Assembly: GCA_038501785.1 (NCBI GenBank)
Contig: JBAMJR010000004.1
Location: forward strand, 434,001 to 498,000
Direction of reading: 5' to 3'
DNA: 64,000 nucleotides
From: Myoxocephalus aenaeus
Lineage: Eukaryota; Chordata; Actinopteri; Perciformes; Cottidae
Within the stretch, counting starts at the first letter, position 1. Each line of letters starts with the position of its first letter. The notes beneath the pieces were generated by a model. It did not search any database and had not been told where the DNA came from. It saw nothing but the letters and a program-made list of their open reading frames with translations. Position numbers and translations under genes: made by a program. Shown in pieces: positions 22,938 through 36,459 of this stretch.

Positions 22938-25900
22938 ATGTATTTACTGACAGTATGGTGTATTGTATTGATTTCAGTATACATTTTAAGTGCTCAGACC
23001 GACAGTCAACTAGTGCAGCAGAGATACATCTAATTTATATATGCAAAATAAAGTTTATTTTCTTAAATAATTTATTTTGAATGGAAGAAAGCTGAAATAA
23101 CATATTTTGTTGGTAGATACTTTGTTTTACCAGAAGATTAGCCAAAGGCAGAGTGCAGTAGGCAATCTGTATTTTTAGGCAGGCCCTATTGAAATGAAAG
23201 CATTACAAACTTTGTCACCCGGTTTGCTGTCAAGCCTGAAAATATGAAATCCTTTTTTCTCGATGTCAGGGACGGAGCTGGATGACGTGAAGAAGCTGCT
23301 GAAGGGACGCTCCTGCAGCGTCAGCCCCACTCGTTCCTCCAGCACCTCCACCACCCTGCCTGTCCCTAAAAAGACCAGCTTGGAAACCAAGACCGTCTCT
23401 GTGGCCTCTCAGTCGGGTATATACCCTTTCCAGAGCCGCACACATGCACATACTCTACATGCACAGACGCCTTGTCTCCTACAGATGTGTGGTTTAAAAT
23501 AGCCTCTCGTGTATTAGCATTACATCTGAGTGAATCCTAAAATACTCTACTGCGCAAATAAAATGACGTACGATATCTTCTCTCTCATTTTGGACAGCAC
23601 ACAAGGAATATATCAATACATTTTTATGAATAAAGGTTAAACACACTTTACATTGTGTTGATTTGTGTATTTTCTTTCCTGCAGGTCCAACTTCATTTGG
23701 CTCTGGTGTGAGATCAGCTGGGTTCCAAACCATTGATACATCAGGCCTTTATGATACCGGCCTGACATCTGGGCAGTTTGATACTGGTGTCAAATCAGGC
23801 CATTATGATATCAGTCTGAAATCAAGCCAATATGATACTGGTGTCAAATCAGGCCAGTATGATGTTGGTCTGAAAACAGGCCAGTATGATACTGGTGTGA
23901 AGTCAGGACAATATGACACAAGTGTGAGATCAGCCCAGTACGACACTGGTGTAAGATCAGCCCAGTATGATACTGGAGTAAGATCAGCCCAGTATGATAC
24001 TGGTGTAAGATCAGCCCAGTATGATACTGGTGTAAGATCAGCCCAGTACGACACTGGTGTAAGATCAGCCCAGTATGATACTGGTGTAAGATCAGCCCAG
24101 TATGACACTGCTGTGAGGTCAGGCCAGTATGACACGCTGGATGCTACACTTCCTACTTTCTCTTGGTCCACCTCGACCCTGCCCTCTGCCTCCACCACGG
24201 TGGTCGCTGGCAACACCAGCGGCTACGCGTCCCAGGCCGGCACCAACAACATGTCGGGGGGAACGTTGCCGCTCGGCCTCACCTCACCCTCGTCCTTGTC
24301 AGGTGAGCGTCCCAAGCGTCCCTTAAAATTAAACATTACCCGTTACCTGCAGGTGAAATGGTAGGCAAGTCTTATTTGTAATAAAGTAGTAAAGGTTTAG
24401 ACTGTTTTATCTGCTATTGTATGTATTTGGATATAGTTTCACATGCATATACAAATGAGCAAACATGTATTTATGGTTTGTTTTATTTTAATTCATTTTT
24501 CATTTTCGTTTTTATTTGTGTGTCCATGTATTGGTTTTCTTCTCCTTTTTTTGTGAATATTCATGTGCAACCTGTGTGTGTGTGTTATTTTATGTTATTT
24601 AATCAAATCAAACCTTGCATTTTTGTTTCCAGTTTACGGCTTTCAGAATAATCTGGCTCCCACTTCTCCCACTGTGCTCACCACCAGTGGAGGCAACGTA
24701 AATGCTTCCCTCGGAGGTATGGCAGCATGTTCTGTAAAATCCTACTATATCTAACATCCTACATATTTTGCATTAAAAAACACCTTTCCTATTGAGTGTT
24801 TAACTTGCCGTGTTTGTATTGTATACAGGTTACGGCGTTCAGAAGAACTCGTCAACTGGTGGGGGTTTCGTCAGCTCTGGAGTCTCTACAAGTAAGTCCC
24901 CAATAGTTTTAATATAATCTGAAATATTTGTATTGCCGTCAAAACAATTCTCAAACTTCCTGACTGTCTTTTGTTGTTCTCAGCCACTCGATCCCAAATT
25001 GATGATTCCTATAAGAAAGACTACAAGTTCCTGATCTCTGATAAGGAGAATGTTCCAGCCAAGAGGGATGCAGAAATGCTCATTTTGGCTAAAGACAGCG
25101 GGAAGCAGTTCACCAGCAGCAGCGTTCAGATGGGAGGTGAGTCAGCTCCTTACTGCCCCCTTCTGGAGAAACACTGCATTTTCTCACAACTTAATGGGTT
25201 TCTAAACATTTAGTAGACCTAATTTCTCCACATCTACAGCAGGTTGTAAAGCATATTTAAACAGTGTACAAGTGTTCTGTTTTAAATAATAGCATACCAT
25301 TCCCTCTTGATATTGGTCACTTGGAGGCTGTTAATAGACAGACCTGATCCCATTGTGTTTCAACATCAAGCCAACAATTCTGTTTCTTAAAGAAGAAGCA
25401 TGAACAACCTGAATTTGAATTAACCTTTACAAGTGTTTCTAATGGTTAGATTTGATAGATAATTTAAATCAGAACAGGATCTGAAGTACTTTCACTATTA
25501 CCAGTATGTATTTGTTGTGTTTGGGACAGAAAAGAATGCATTTACTATTTAATCTCTTCTGTCCTTCTTTTTTCTTTTTTGCTTCTGCTTGTTAATCACA
25601 ATAAATGCAATACAACTACAATACTACTTTTACAGGGTCAATATCAGGAGATTCAATGAAGAAAGAGAAGCTCATTTCAAGCTACACTGAGACAATGCCA
25701 CTGAAGTCAGAGACAGGCAACTCTTACTGTGAGTAGTTATTAAAAACATCTAAAAACAACAACAATGCTTTGATTGTAGAAATAGATAAGTGATGTTTTT
25801 TTCTTCATCAGATGGATCATCTGGAGTTGTAATGAAAGACAAAGCCACCTATGCAGGTATTTTTTTATTGCACGTATGTTATTATTTACATTAATGATGA

Positions 25901-28205
25901 TTATTTTAGTTTTTGAAAGTGAGGATTTTTCGCTCTCTACTCTCCTTCTTCAGAGATTCACAAGGACAGCGGCATCTTCGGAGGAGGCGGAGGATTGTGC
26001 TGCTGCTCCGACGCTTGTTGCTCTTGGTGGAAATGGCTGCTGGGTCTTCTCCTCCTCTCCCTGCTCCTGCTTGGACTCCTGTTCGGGCTCATTGCACTGG
26101 GTAAGGCTGATTTTTACAACATAATGGCATTTAATAGGGAACAATAAAAATATCCAAAAGATAAGACTTTAGGAGTCATGGGGTACTCCCTGGAGCTACT
26201 CTGCAAAGAAGCGCCTGGGAGGGACTGCTTTTGTTAGTTTGTAAACGATAAAATGTGTGTTTCAGCTTTTACAGGCTGGTGAGCACTATTTCACAGTGCT
26301 GCTAAGAGCTGTGGGACTGTAAATGTAATCCCCTCCCTGGAAATTTGATCTGTGGGTACTGTCCCACTGCCATAAAGTCGGTCTGGCATTCATCGTCAGT
26401 GGAGCAGCTCCAGAAATGGTTGCTCGATGACATCAGAGACTGCTTTGTTTTCCTGCAGCTGGACACTTGTTGATGTGAATATATCCTGATAGAAATATGA
26501 AAAAAAGAACCATTTGCAACCTCTGATTTGAGGTATACTTGTACATGTTTGTAAGCTTGTACATGCCCAAACCTGTTGAGCAGGTACTGAGGGAAATATC
26601 TAGTAAAGTGATCTGATGATGTAGATCCTGTACAGTAGGCTACAGACAGTAGCCTTTATGTGTGTAGTTACTGACAACAATACACAACTGAAGCTGAAAA
26701 GAGTAATGTTCAATTGCTCCGTAGCAGGTTAAAGGTACACCCCCCCATTTTTTATTTATTTTAAGTGACAAACATCAATATACTGCATTATGTTAAATAT
26801 GAATTGATTAGTCACAGTATAATGAACTTGAGAGTTAAATATGAATACACAGACATGATGCACATGTTTAGATTCACTGTGACTTAAACTTTCCAAGGAC
26901 ATCATTATCATTATGTCCACAGAAAATAAATGTCCAACAATCTGCTTAGAAATAGAACAAATGTGTTCCTTGCAACTCCAGAACCTGCCTGAGAATCATG
27001 TTTTTATTCAGTATGGAAGTAATCCAGTGATGGTTATCTGTAAATCTATGGATGCATTGCAGACAGGAGCTGATGATAGCTAATTCTGCATAATATGTTT
27101 AATGGTGTCGATTTGTCAAACTGTTAACAAAAATAGGCAAACATCTGGGACTCAAGTTTTAGCCCACAGCTTGATAACTGACGCAACACACTTCCTCTTC
27201 GGCAGTTGTCTCAAATTTGAGTGTTTTAATACTGTTTTAATTGTAACAATAATACACTTTACTTTTATAGCACAATTGTATGGACAAATGAAACACAAAC
27301 TGCTTTACATGAAAGTGAATGCTGAACAAATAATCATCCCATTTACCATGAATTAAGAGAGATACAGTATATTTAAGCAGTCAACCGTACATTTGCAGAA
27401 GTCGAAGCGAGAGAAGGCTTCTACCGAGGATACATTCATAACCTGTGGAAAACACTATAGTTTATTTATTACAGATTGATGATATTTTCTTATGAGTGCC
27501 TCCACAAGTGGTCCTTGTATGTTTATCCTTCCAAATGTCGACATCTCTTTCTCAGCTGAAGACGTGAGAAAGCTGAAGAATCGAGTGGCTACGCTGGAGG
27601 CCGAGTCCTCGGTGACTGCTGCTCGTACCAGCCGGCTGTCAGGTTCTTCCAATGACCTCAACTTCTATGGGGGAGCTGGAGCTGGAGCTGGAGCTGCAGC
27701 TGGCGCTGGAGCTGGAGCTGGAACTGGAGCTATAGCTGGAGTTGGAGGTGGAGGTGGAGGTACCGCGCACACTGACAACACGCTGCACCTTGGCGTTGGA
27801 GGTGGTGGTGGAGGCTCAGGCTCCAAAACACGAATCGGGATAGCAGCTGGTGGCGGCGGCGGCGGCGGTGCTGGGAATGGAGTTGACGTCATCGTTGGAG
27901 GTGGTTCTGCTGGCGCCAGTGGGGCTGTGGCCACCGGGACCAGTGCTGGTGGAGGTGCCGGTACCGGTACCAGTGGTAGTGGTACTAGTTCCAGTGGCAG
28001 TGTTGGCAGAAGAGTCAGTACTGGTACCATTTTAAGTGGCAGTGCTGGCAGTGTTGGCAGTGCTGGTGGCACCAGTGGTGGCACTGGTTTCGGGACCGGA
28101 ATGAGCGGAGGACACATAGACGCTGCTTCTCTTCAGACAACGATCCAGCGGATGTTAAGAACTGAAATGCAGTCACAGTCATACAGAGGTACCGCACATA
28201 TACTG

Positions 28206-28264
<59 letters not shown>

Positions 28265-31200
28265 TTTGAGTTCATCGAACTGTTGTTTTCTATCTCAGCT
28301 TTTCTAGTATCGTCAGTGCAGGGAGAGAGAGGACTGCCTGGACCTAAAGGTGAAATTAAAATATTGATTTCATAAAATCTAAACATAGACTTAAAAAATA
28401 AATAAAAATAACATGTGTATTTGTTATTATTTTCAGGGGACTCTGGAACTAAAGGTCAGGAAGAAAATCACTTACTGTAACTGTAATTCTGTTGGTCTGT
28501 TGCATTGTTTATGTCAGCTACTGTGGACCGTCGTCATAATCAAATGTATCTTTTACTTATCACAGGAGATTCTGGTTTCCCTGGAATTCCAGGTGAGCAA
28601 TGATGACTAATATTTCCATTGAGTCACTAGTATTTTGCTATTTCTTCGGACCTTTGCGTGGCATCGTATTGTAATTTTACTGATTGTGACCTTTGACCTC
28701 AGGTGCTCCGGGTGCAATGGGACATGCAGGCCCTGAAGGTCCAAAAGGACAGAAAGGAAGCCTAGGTACAGAAAGCACTTCAGTTTAACTCCATCATGCA
28801 AGTACACTGCTTAGCTTATTAATAGTGAGGCATTTTATCTGTGTGTAAAATGTCTGATCAGGTGATCACGGGGTGGATGGTGCACCAGGCATCAGGGGTC
28901 GCGAGGGCCCGTCTGGCCCCAGAGGTGAGGCAGGACCTTCAGGCTTTGCATCGAAAGGTGAAAAAGGTAAGGCTCAGATTCCCCTCAGCAACAGAACTTG
29001 TGTGTGTATTAGTCATACTAATTACATCTAGTGTATCTTGATTGTGTCACTGCAGAATCTCATGTTTGTTTTATGCAGGTGCCACTGGGGATGCTGGCCC
29101 GCCTGGTCAAAAAGGTGAGATCACTGAACAGTTTTTATTGTCACTGATAAAAACATTCAATTGTGTGCTTTATTTTCATTCTCAATGAAATCATATTATC
29201 CTGGCTATCAGGATCTAAATTAATACACATTCATGCACACGCACACACACCGATGGCACAGCCTCCGGGAGAATTTTTGGGTTTAGTATCTTGCCCAAGG
29301 ACACTTTGACCTGCAGACTGGATCGCCGATCTTCCAATTAGAGGACGACCCGCTATACTTCTGAGGCACAGCCGCCCACAGTTTTGTTATAATTACATAA
29401 TAATGTCGGAATAAGTGAAACACCAAAATAAAACAAAAGAAATAGAAAAATAAGTTACGGTAGAAAAATTATTTTAAATAAATAATAATAATGATACATT
29501 TGAAAAAACCCTCAAAGAAACTAACCAATTTGAGTCATGGCAAATCAAATAAAACTATACTTTGACATATACATATATTGTCTAGTGGTTAGAGGAATAA
29601 GTAATTGTAATTTTCACGACAATAAACATGTTTTTGTTTAAAATCAATTTTTTGGGGGTTTTACTTGGTGCATTTTCTACCTTTTTTTTGTTGCTTCATT
29701 GTGTATGAACGCCACACGGCACCAGGTGGCAGCATAGAGCCATCTTGTGAATAAAGGCTCCATATTGTTTTGTGAAAAAGCAAACAATATCTCCTCTGAG
29801 GTAGAAACATACAGTAATTAAGAATGAAAATGGCTCAAATGATGAATTCTAGATTTATATCTTTATCCACTGTATTACAAATATTCATATTGTTGATGGA
29901 GTTCTCGCGGTAGCACCATTAACTGTACACATATATCATCAATTCCTTTAAGTAATGTAAATAAAGTATAAAAACAAAAGGAAAGGTGCGATTTATTTGC
30001 ATTTTTTAGGATAATTAGGCTTTTATAAAACCTTAATTCCAATGTTAGTTCCATATTAGTTAATTCATGTTTTTGTTCAACGTTGTTTTTCCTTTCTAAT
30101 AATTATTAATATATGATCTAGGTGCACCTGGAGTTCCTGGACTTTCTGGAACACCAGGTCAGTTTCATGTCGAGCATTACAGCTGACTTTGATCAAATTT
30201 ACCAACTGAAACTACTGTTAGCAGTGTCTTGATTAACGCCCTGACATTTGACTTAAACTGTTTTATGAAACATCAACTAGGTCTTCAGGGTTTCCGTGGC
30301 GAGGCAGGGCTACCTGGGCCTAAAGGTAGGTCACAAGGACTTTGTCCAGTTGAAAAATACGCTGAAATTCATTGTTACTTTATACTCACAATCACTCTTG
30401 TCACTCAGGTGACAGAGGGCTGGGTGGAATCCAAGGACTTAAAGGTTTGTTGTAACTACATCAGTTTTTCATAGCACTTGTTGGGTCAGTGAATTTTTCT
30501 AACTGCATTTTAATGAATGTTTATCTCAGGTGAAGATGGTGACACAGGTCTCAGAGGTGTGAAAGGTCAGTATACCTTTGTGAATCAAGCTGTCGAGTCA
30601 GCATGTTGAACACTGTGCAGTTTTCTAAAACAGTTGTCCTACTCCTCAGGTGATCCTGGTGTACCAGGGCTGCAAGGGCCAGCAGGAGAGAGAGGACCCA
30701 AAGGGTCAATGGGTGAGTCACAGCTCCAGATAATTAATAATGAAAATGCATTCTCAGACACTCGGATTATGGAATTGTGCTTACTTTAGCACAAAGACTG
30801 GGAGCAGGGGAAACAGCTAGCCTGGCTCTGTCCAAACACAATTCACCCACCAGCATCCATAAAGCTCACTAGTTAACACGTCATACCTTGTTTTGTTTAG
30901 TCCAAACAACAATATAAAACAATGTGGTAACATGGTAATTAGTTTTTTTACGCCGGGTTGTGTGCGGGACTATTTCTTACTTCCTGGAGTCTCTGCTGAT
31001 TGCCTGGAAACTGCTCAAAATGTTGAGCTATTACTTAAATATGACTTAATTATGATGAATTTAGGTGATGAGTGTACTGTGCATCATAACAAAATATTCA
31101 CCCTTTAAAAAAATGGATAAAGCACGGGATATAATGGGATATAATCAATCGATTAGATTGACATTGAATATAATTATTTTATTTCCTTTTTATGTTGTCA

Positions 31201-34200
31201 GGGTTGTCTGGAGCTGATGGATCGAAAGGATCAAGAGGTAAATAAGTCATTATACAAGCATTACAGATACTTCTATTTAAATATCACTTTGATATGCACA
31301 AGGAGTTAACAATTGACATATCACTCAAAAGTGTTGTTTTTGACCCTCAGGTGACCAAGGATCTGCTGGGCCACCTGGAATCAGAGGTCCTCCTGGAGAT
31401 TATGCACTTTCAGGTAAACTGAGCCTGATGCTCTCATGAAACTTCATGGGTCTTCAGCTATTTAAACATTGTCTTCAGTAGATGAGATGATAAGATATAT
31501 TCATGATATCTCTCCCTCCCTGTAGGAACCCACAGCCAAGGACCACCAGGTACGACTATCTATAACATCACAAATTGTAGATTTCTTATTTATTTTGTGG
31601 CACTATGATTTTGACGCTCTCAAAACTTTTCTTGTGTCTTGCTTTTAGGGATACCAGGGAATCCAGGAAGGCCCGGCGCTAAAGGTACAGTGTTAACTTC
31701 CGCTTAGTCGAGGGCCATCTGCTGCAGAAAGTGTCTGCTGTCTAAATACCACCTGTGCTATTAATCGGTGTGTCTGATGTTCCATGATTATTTGTCTGTT
31801 TTAGGTGATGCAGGTGAACCAGGAAGAATCATCAATGCAGGTAACAGATCATGATAAAACATTATATTTTAACATAGTATTGATTAGATTATAGTTTGAG
31901 GTTATCTAACTATCACTTTATTTTATTTTCCAGGTGGCTCCACATCTTTCGGCATCCCAGGACCACCCGGGCCTTCCGGTCCTCCCGGTCCTCCCGGTTC
32001 TGCAGGTCTTCCAGGATTATCAGGTTTGACCCTTGACAGCTGGGAAATTAGCCAGATGGTGTCCTTTGCATTCTGGGTATCTTGCATGTTAGCCCTGAAA
32101 TACAACATCAGTAGTAAGAATACTTGTGACTTACCTCCTCAGGTCCCATTGGCCCTGCTGGTCGTCCTGGCCAACCTGGTAGGTCACTGCAGATTTGGCT
32201 CGTAAAGGAAGCTTTTTAGATCAGATATGAAGCCATCGGAGTCTCATGAGAGCTGCAATGTTTGTTTTCACAGGTGTTAAAGGTGACAGGGGGTATAGGG
32301 GAGAGCAGGGAGAACAAGGAATAACAGTGAGAACATCTGAAAGTCTCAGCTCAAGCTCAAGTGAGTACCTTTTTTATTTGGATGGTTTCTAAGTGTTTAG
32401 AGGTGACAAATCTGTGGCCGCATCTGTGGTGTCATCATCTGCTGAATACAATAAAAGTGACGACTATGTAACCTTTGAGAGAAAAATAAGTAAATAACAC
32501 AAACTTCATCTTACAAATGAATCCAGTTTGCTAACGCAGGTGTTGTGATGCTCCAGCTTTGCTTGATCTAAGTATTCAGATCCTTTACTTAAGGAAAAGT
32601 ACAAATTCCACGCTGTAAAAATACTCTGTGACAAAACAAATTAATTTAAAATCTCACTTACGTAAAAGCATGTAAGTGTAATCAGTCCTTAAAGTATTAA
32701 AAATAAAAATAAACATGCAGACAAATTGTTGCTTTGGTTGTCATATGACAATATATCCCAATATTATTATTACTCATGCATTAACGTTTAATAAGCAGCA
32801 TTTTACTGCTGTAGTTGGTTGAAATGGAACTCATCTTTTAAACATTTTGTGTACTGCAACTATTGATTATTCATATTTGTGGGTTAATCTGCTGATTATT
32901 TGATCAATTAATCTATTGATTATTTGGTTCTTAAAAAAGAGAGAGAAAGAGAGAAAAGCTTTCACAATTACCCAGAGCCCAAAGAGAAACCTGCACAATG
33001 CTTGTTTTATCCAAACAACAGTCCAAACCACAACATTATTAGATGTAATTTAAAAGTACTTGAGTACTAAATTACACCCTACCACCCATAGCTTATAGTA
33101 GCTTATACTAGAAAATAATAAAGAGTACAAAGTCAGTTTATTGAGTATAAAATTCCGCACTTCACACTGTTACATGTTCACATTTGTTATTATCCTGTAG
33201 TTGTAACATGTGGCCACAGGGGGCGCTGTTCAGCAGAAGTTACATCGGGTCCCTTTTAATGTAATTTTCTACATTTATAGCCAGGTGTGTCCCTCTCTAT
33301 AAGAATAATGTTCATTACTTACAAGTACATGTGTCTGGTTCTGCTTTAGGGCAGTTCAGTGCCAGTGGAGGTTCAGGACAACCTGGCCCACCCGGCCCAC
33401 CGGGTGAACCTGGACGTCCAGGTAAATAAAACACGACATGCTTTGTTGCAGCATTGTCAAAGAGGACATCTTTAATGATTGATGAATGACCACAGCGTTC
33501 TTGTAATGTTCTGACTGTTTTAATCATGTTTCCATTAGGAGATTCAAGACAAGGACCCCCAGGACCAGCTGGGCCTCCAGGCAAGTATTTAAGCTACTTA
33601 AATCCAAAGTTTCAAACATGGACGCTGGATCATACGGTGTGATCGGTATTATGTGAATATAATATTTATATCAAACTTTATTCATGTTTTTTTAAGGTTA
33701 TGGAAGACCAGGACCTAAAGGAGACAAAGGAGACGCAGGCTTTGCATCCAGCTCTGGTACGATGCTAAATCTAAGCTTGTGCTTAGTGTGGCTTTGACTC
33801 GTAATTAGCACTAACTGAAAACTTTTCCAACACTGCTCTTCTTACAGGATCTCTCTATCCTGGACCACCGGGACCACCAGGACCTGCTGGGCCTTTTGGG
33901 TCCAAAGGATCAACAGGTGATCAGCTTTTGTGAAGACCTCACACCGTTAGATAAAATTTAAAGAAACATATCCTCGTTTAGTTTTAGCATTACTTAATCA
34001 TAACATCTCCATCTTTATTTTAGGTACTCCTGGACCAAGAGGTTACCAAGGTAACTGTCTCACTTTATTTATGTTATAGTGCTTCTGACTGTAAAGTAAC
34101 AACACAGATTTGTTTTAGCCACACTGTGGTCAAAGACTTCCCATTGAATCACTTGCTGAAACAAAAGTAACAGTGGCATCATGTGTGTCTCAGGTGAACC

Positions 34201-36386
34201 AGGCCAGCCAGGTGTGCCGGGTACCCCAGGAAGAGGAAGCTCTGAGAGAGGTCAACATCCAAACACAAATCATACAAAATCACATTAGAATCATATTAGA
34301 GAGCCACACTTTACAGGTGGGATGCCCACGTGTGGTAACTGTGTATTCATTTCTTCTTTACAGTGTCGACTTACCTCGGAGGAAGCGCGATCCCTGGACC
34401 ACCAGGTCCACCGGGAATTCCTGGACTTCGTGGACCCCAAGGTTATAAAGGTACCAGCACATCAAAACCTGTGAATGCTGTCAATGTTTTATTGTCTGTA
34501 TTTCAGAGTAAATACTGTGTGCGTCACGTGACGAAAATGCTTTTGTTGTTTCTATTTCTAAGGGGACACGGGAGCTCCTGGTATTTCTAGCTCTTCAGGA
34601 GGTAGAGGAAGTCATAATTACAATAATTTCACAATAACACACAAAGTCAGGTGTTTTTATCTTGTAAAAGCATGAATAGCTCCCAGTGTCTTTAAATGTT
34701 TATATTTCCTTCAGGGTTTTTACTATCTTATTTTTTCCTCAGGCTCCATCTCAGTCACCTCAGGCCCTCCAGGCCCCGCAGGTCCTCCTGGCCCTCAAGG
34801 CCTGCCGGGCTCCTTCGCTTCTTCCAGTGAGATGCGTCAATACGTCACTGACTATCTAAGTAAGAGTTTCTCTGAAGCAAGGTCACACGCCCGCAGGCTG
34901 TCAGGGGGACAGAACACAGTATGAACCGGTGTTATTGGCTCTGTGCAGGTAGAAGCAGACACTCTAATGTCCCCGGACCTCCAGGTCCACCTGGGCTTCC
35001 AGGAATCCCCGGAAGCTTCTCAGGCTCAATCGATGACATCGCCACTCGTATCATTGCATATCTGCAACGTAAGCCTGCGCTTCTCTCAAGGATGTATATT
35101 ACTAAAAGGCAGTTTGAGGGATGTCTACATATGGGGCATAATTATAGCAGATTAGGGGCCACTAGTAACTGTGTTCTGCAATTTCAGGTTCTGGCTCAGG
35201 CCTCAGCCTTGGTGTTCAGGGTCCTCCAGGACCACCTGGTCCCCCTGGCTCTGGGTCTGGCTCTGGGTCCCTGACGGTCAGCGGCCTCATCATTATGCTT
35301 CAGAGTAAGTACAATACATACTGTGGCTGAGTCAAGAGGTATCAGATCCATATATTCTCCCCACAGCACTCTACTGTCTCTGTACACTTCAGCGTCATCT
35401 TATTTGACTGTGAAGACAGAAAAGTTTGAGGACTTGCTTTTCCAGAGGAATCTCCAGCTAAACTATGTCTTTCCGCTGTGATTTGTCTAGGAGACGATGT
35501 GAGGAGATATTTGGCAGGGCCACAAGGACCACAGGGACCACAGGGACCACAGGGACCACAGGGACCACCAGGCCTATCAGGAGGGATTTCAGGCGGTTAC
35601 ACAGTTGAGGAGGTAGCCACATACATCTTCAAAATCATGACTGGTAAGCACAGGTTGCACTAACAGAAAAATAATAACCCTCAAAGTGATACCTGTACTT
35701 AATCTATTAGTCAGTCAGTCAATCAATCAAATTGCTTTTATTGTCATTTCCAGACAGAGGGATTGCTAGAGGTCTGCCCGGCCCACCTGGTCCTGCTGGG
35801 CCTTCCGGTGCAGGGGGATCTGGCTTCACTACCGCTACGATTGACTATTCTGCACTGATGAGAAGTAAGTCATTGTGTTTTCCATCTTGTTGTCGAGCCG
35901 TGAAAAGATAGTCACTCATCCTCCATCTTACAAAACTAAACGTAACCTTTTAAACTTATTGAATCTTCATTTACTTAGATTCAGACTTCCGCTCTTGGAT
36001 TAACTCGGCCGTACAACACGGTCCTCCTGGTCCTCCCGGTGTCCCGGGGCAAACTGGCCCTCCTGGTCCTCAGGGGCCGGCAGGAGTCTCCACTGCCACG
36101 GTGTATGGGTCAGAAGGTGGTCGTGGCTACAGCTTGGAGGATATTCAGCGTTACCTGCAAAGTGAGTCTCACAGAGTGAATGAACCGAATGTCTTAGGTC
36201 TTGAGGCTTAGATTCACATAGCAAGGTCATTTACTGGTAACCCTGGTAACAGGGAAAACCAAAACGGGTTGAATATGATCCATTACATTTACTGGCTTTA
36301 TTCTAATAATAATAAATAATAATTCATCCTCAACTAATGTTATTACACTGTATACAGTACAGTCCAAAGGGTAATAATGATTACAT

Positions 36387-36459
<73 letters not shown>

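Larger units (their letters stand above)
16534..25856 (+). other. COL17A1 exons 1-14: cytoplasmic N-terminal domain
   Basis: Exons: 16534-16588, 18804-18854, 18998-19105, 20444-20827, 20956-21012, 21131-21166, 21301-21351, 23270-23416, 23685-24302, 24633-24716, 24829-24891, 24984-25136, 25636-25728, 25812-25856. They give about 649 residues (human cytoplasmic domain is about 466). Family blocks appear in the human order: RETVISTSRLTSLPPK, LGLEKNVLTQNSGG, GSSSGNSSPEFARKDYG, TSGTRGRSESRESEIR, RWTELDDVKKLLKG, VSPTRSS, YGFQNNLAP, KDYKFLISDKENVPAKRDAE and LAKDSGKQF. In mammals this region binds plectin, beta-4 integrin and keratin-18-linked partners. Exons 4 and 9 hold the expansions described separately. 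Exons 1 and 2 are short and the least certain, but the phase join reads KVVRETV. Confidence 0.85.
28299..34601 (+). other. COL17A1 exons 17-43: main collagenous (COL15-like) block
   Basis: Exons: 28299-28349, 28437-28454, 28566-28592, 28703-28765, 28862-28966, 29079-29114, 30122-30157, 30281-30325, 30409-30444, 30530-30565, 30650-30712, 31202-31237, 31351-31413, 31526-31549, 31649-31684, 31805-31840, 31934-32023, 32143-32178, 32274-32360, 33350-33421, 33539-33580, 33697-33756, 33848-33916, 34024-34050, 34194-34250, 34364-34450, 34563-34601. Lengths are multiples of 9 bp for most, with 36 bp the commonest. Each starts inside a Gly codon (G/GN), typical of fibril-associated and transmembrane collagens. 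Gly-X-Y begins at residue about 917 (GERGLPGPK). Non-collagenous breaks occur, for example SSGSLYPG and TSESLSSSS. The intron after 33580 has a GC donor; exons 33697 and 34563 use AAG acceptors. Confidence 0.88.

Noticed and set aside
23803..24216. 137-codon minus-strand reading frame with regular repeats (YWADLTPVS)
   Set aside because: Mirror of the 27-bp coding repeat on the other strand; open only because the unit length is a multiple of three.
27665..28117. 150-codon minus-strand Pro/Val/Ala-rich reading frame
   Set aside because: Complement of the Gly/Ala-rich COL17A1 exon 16; composition is fully explained by that exon.
33207..33228. CTCF-like site (CCACAGGGGGCGCTG)
   Set aside because: The right half fits the consensus but the left half deviates at two positions, and such GGGGGCGCTG strings are common in fish repeats.
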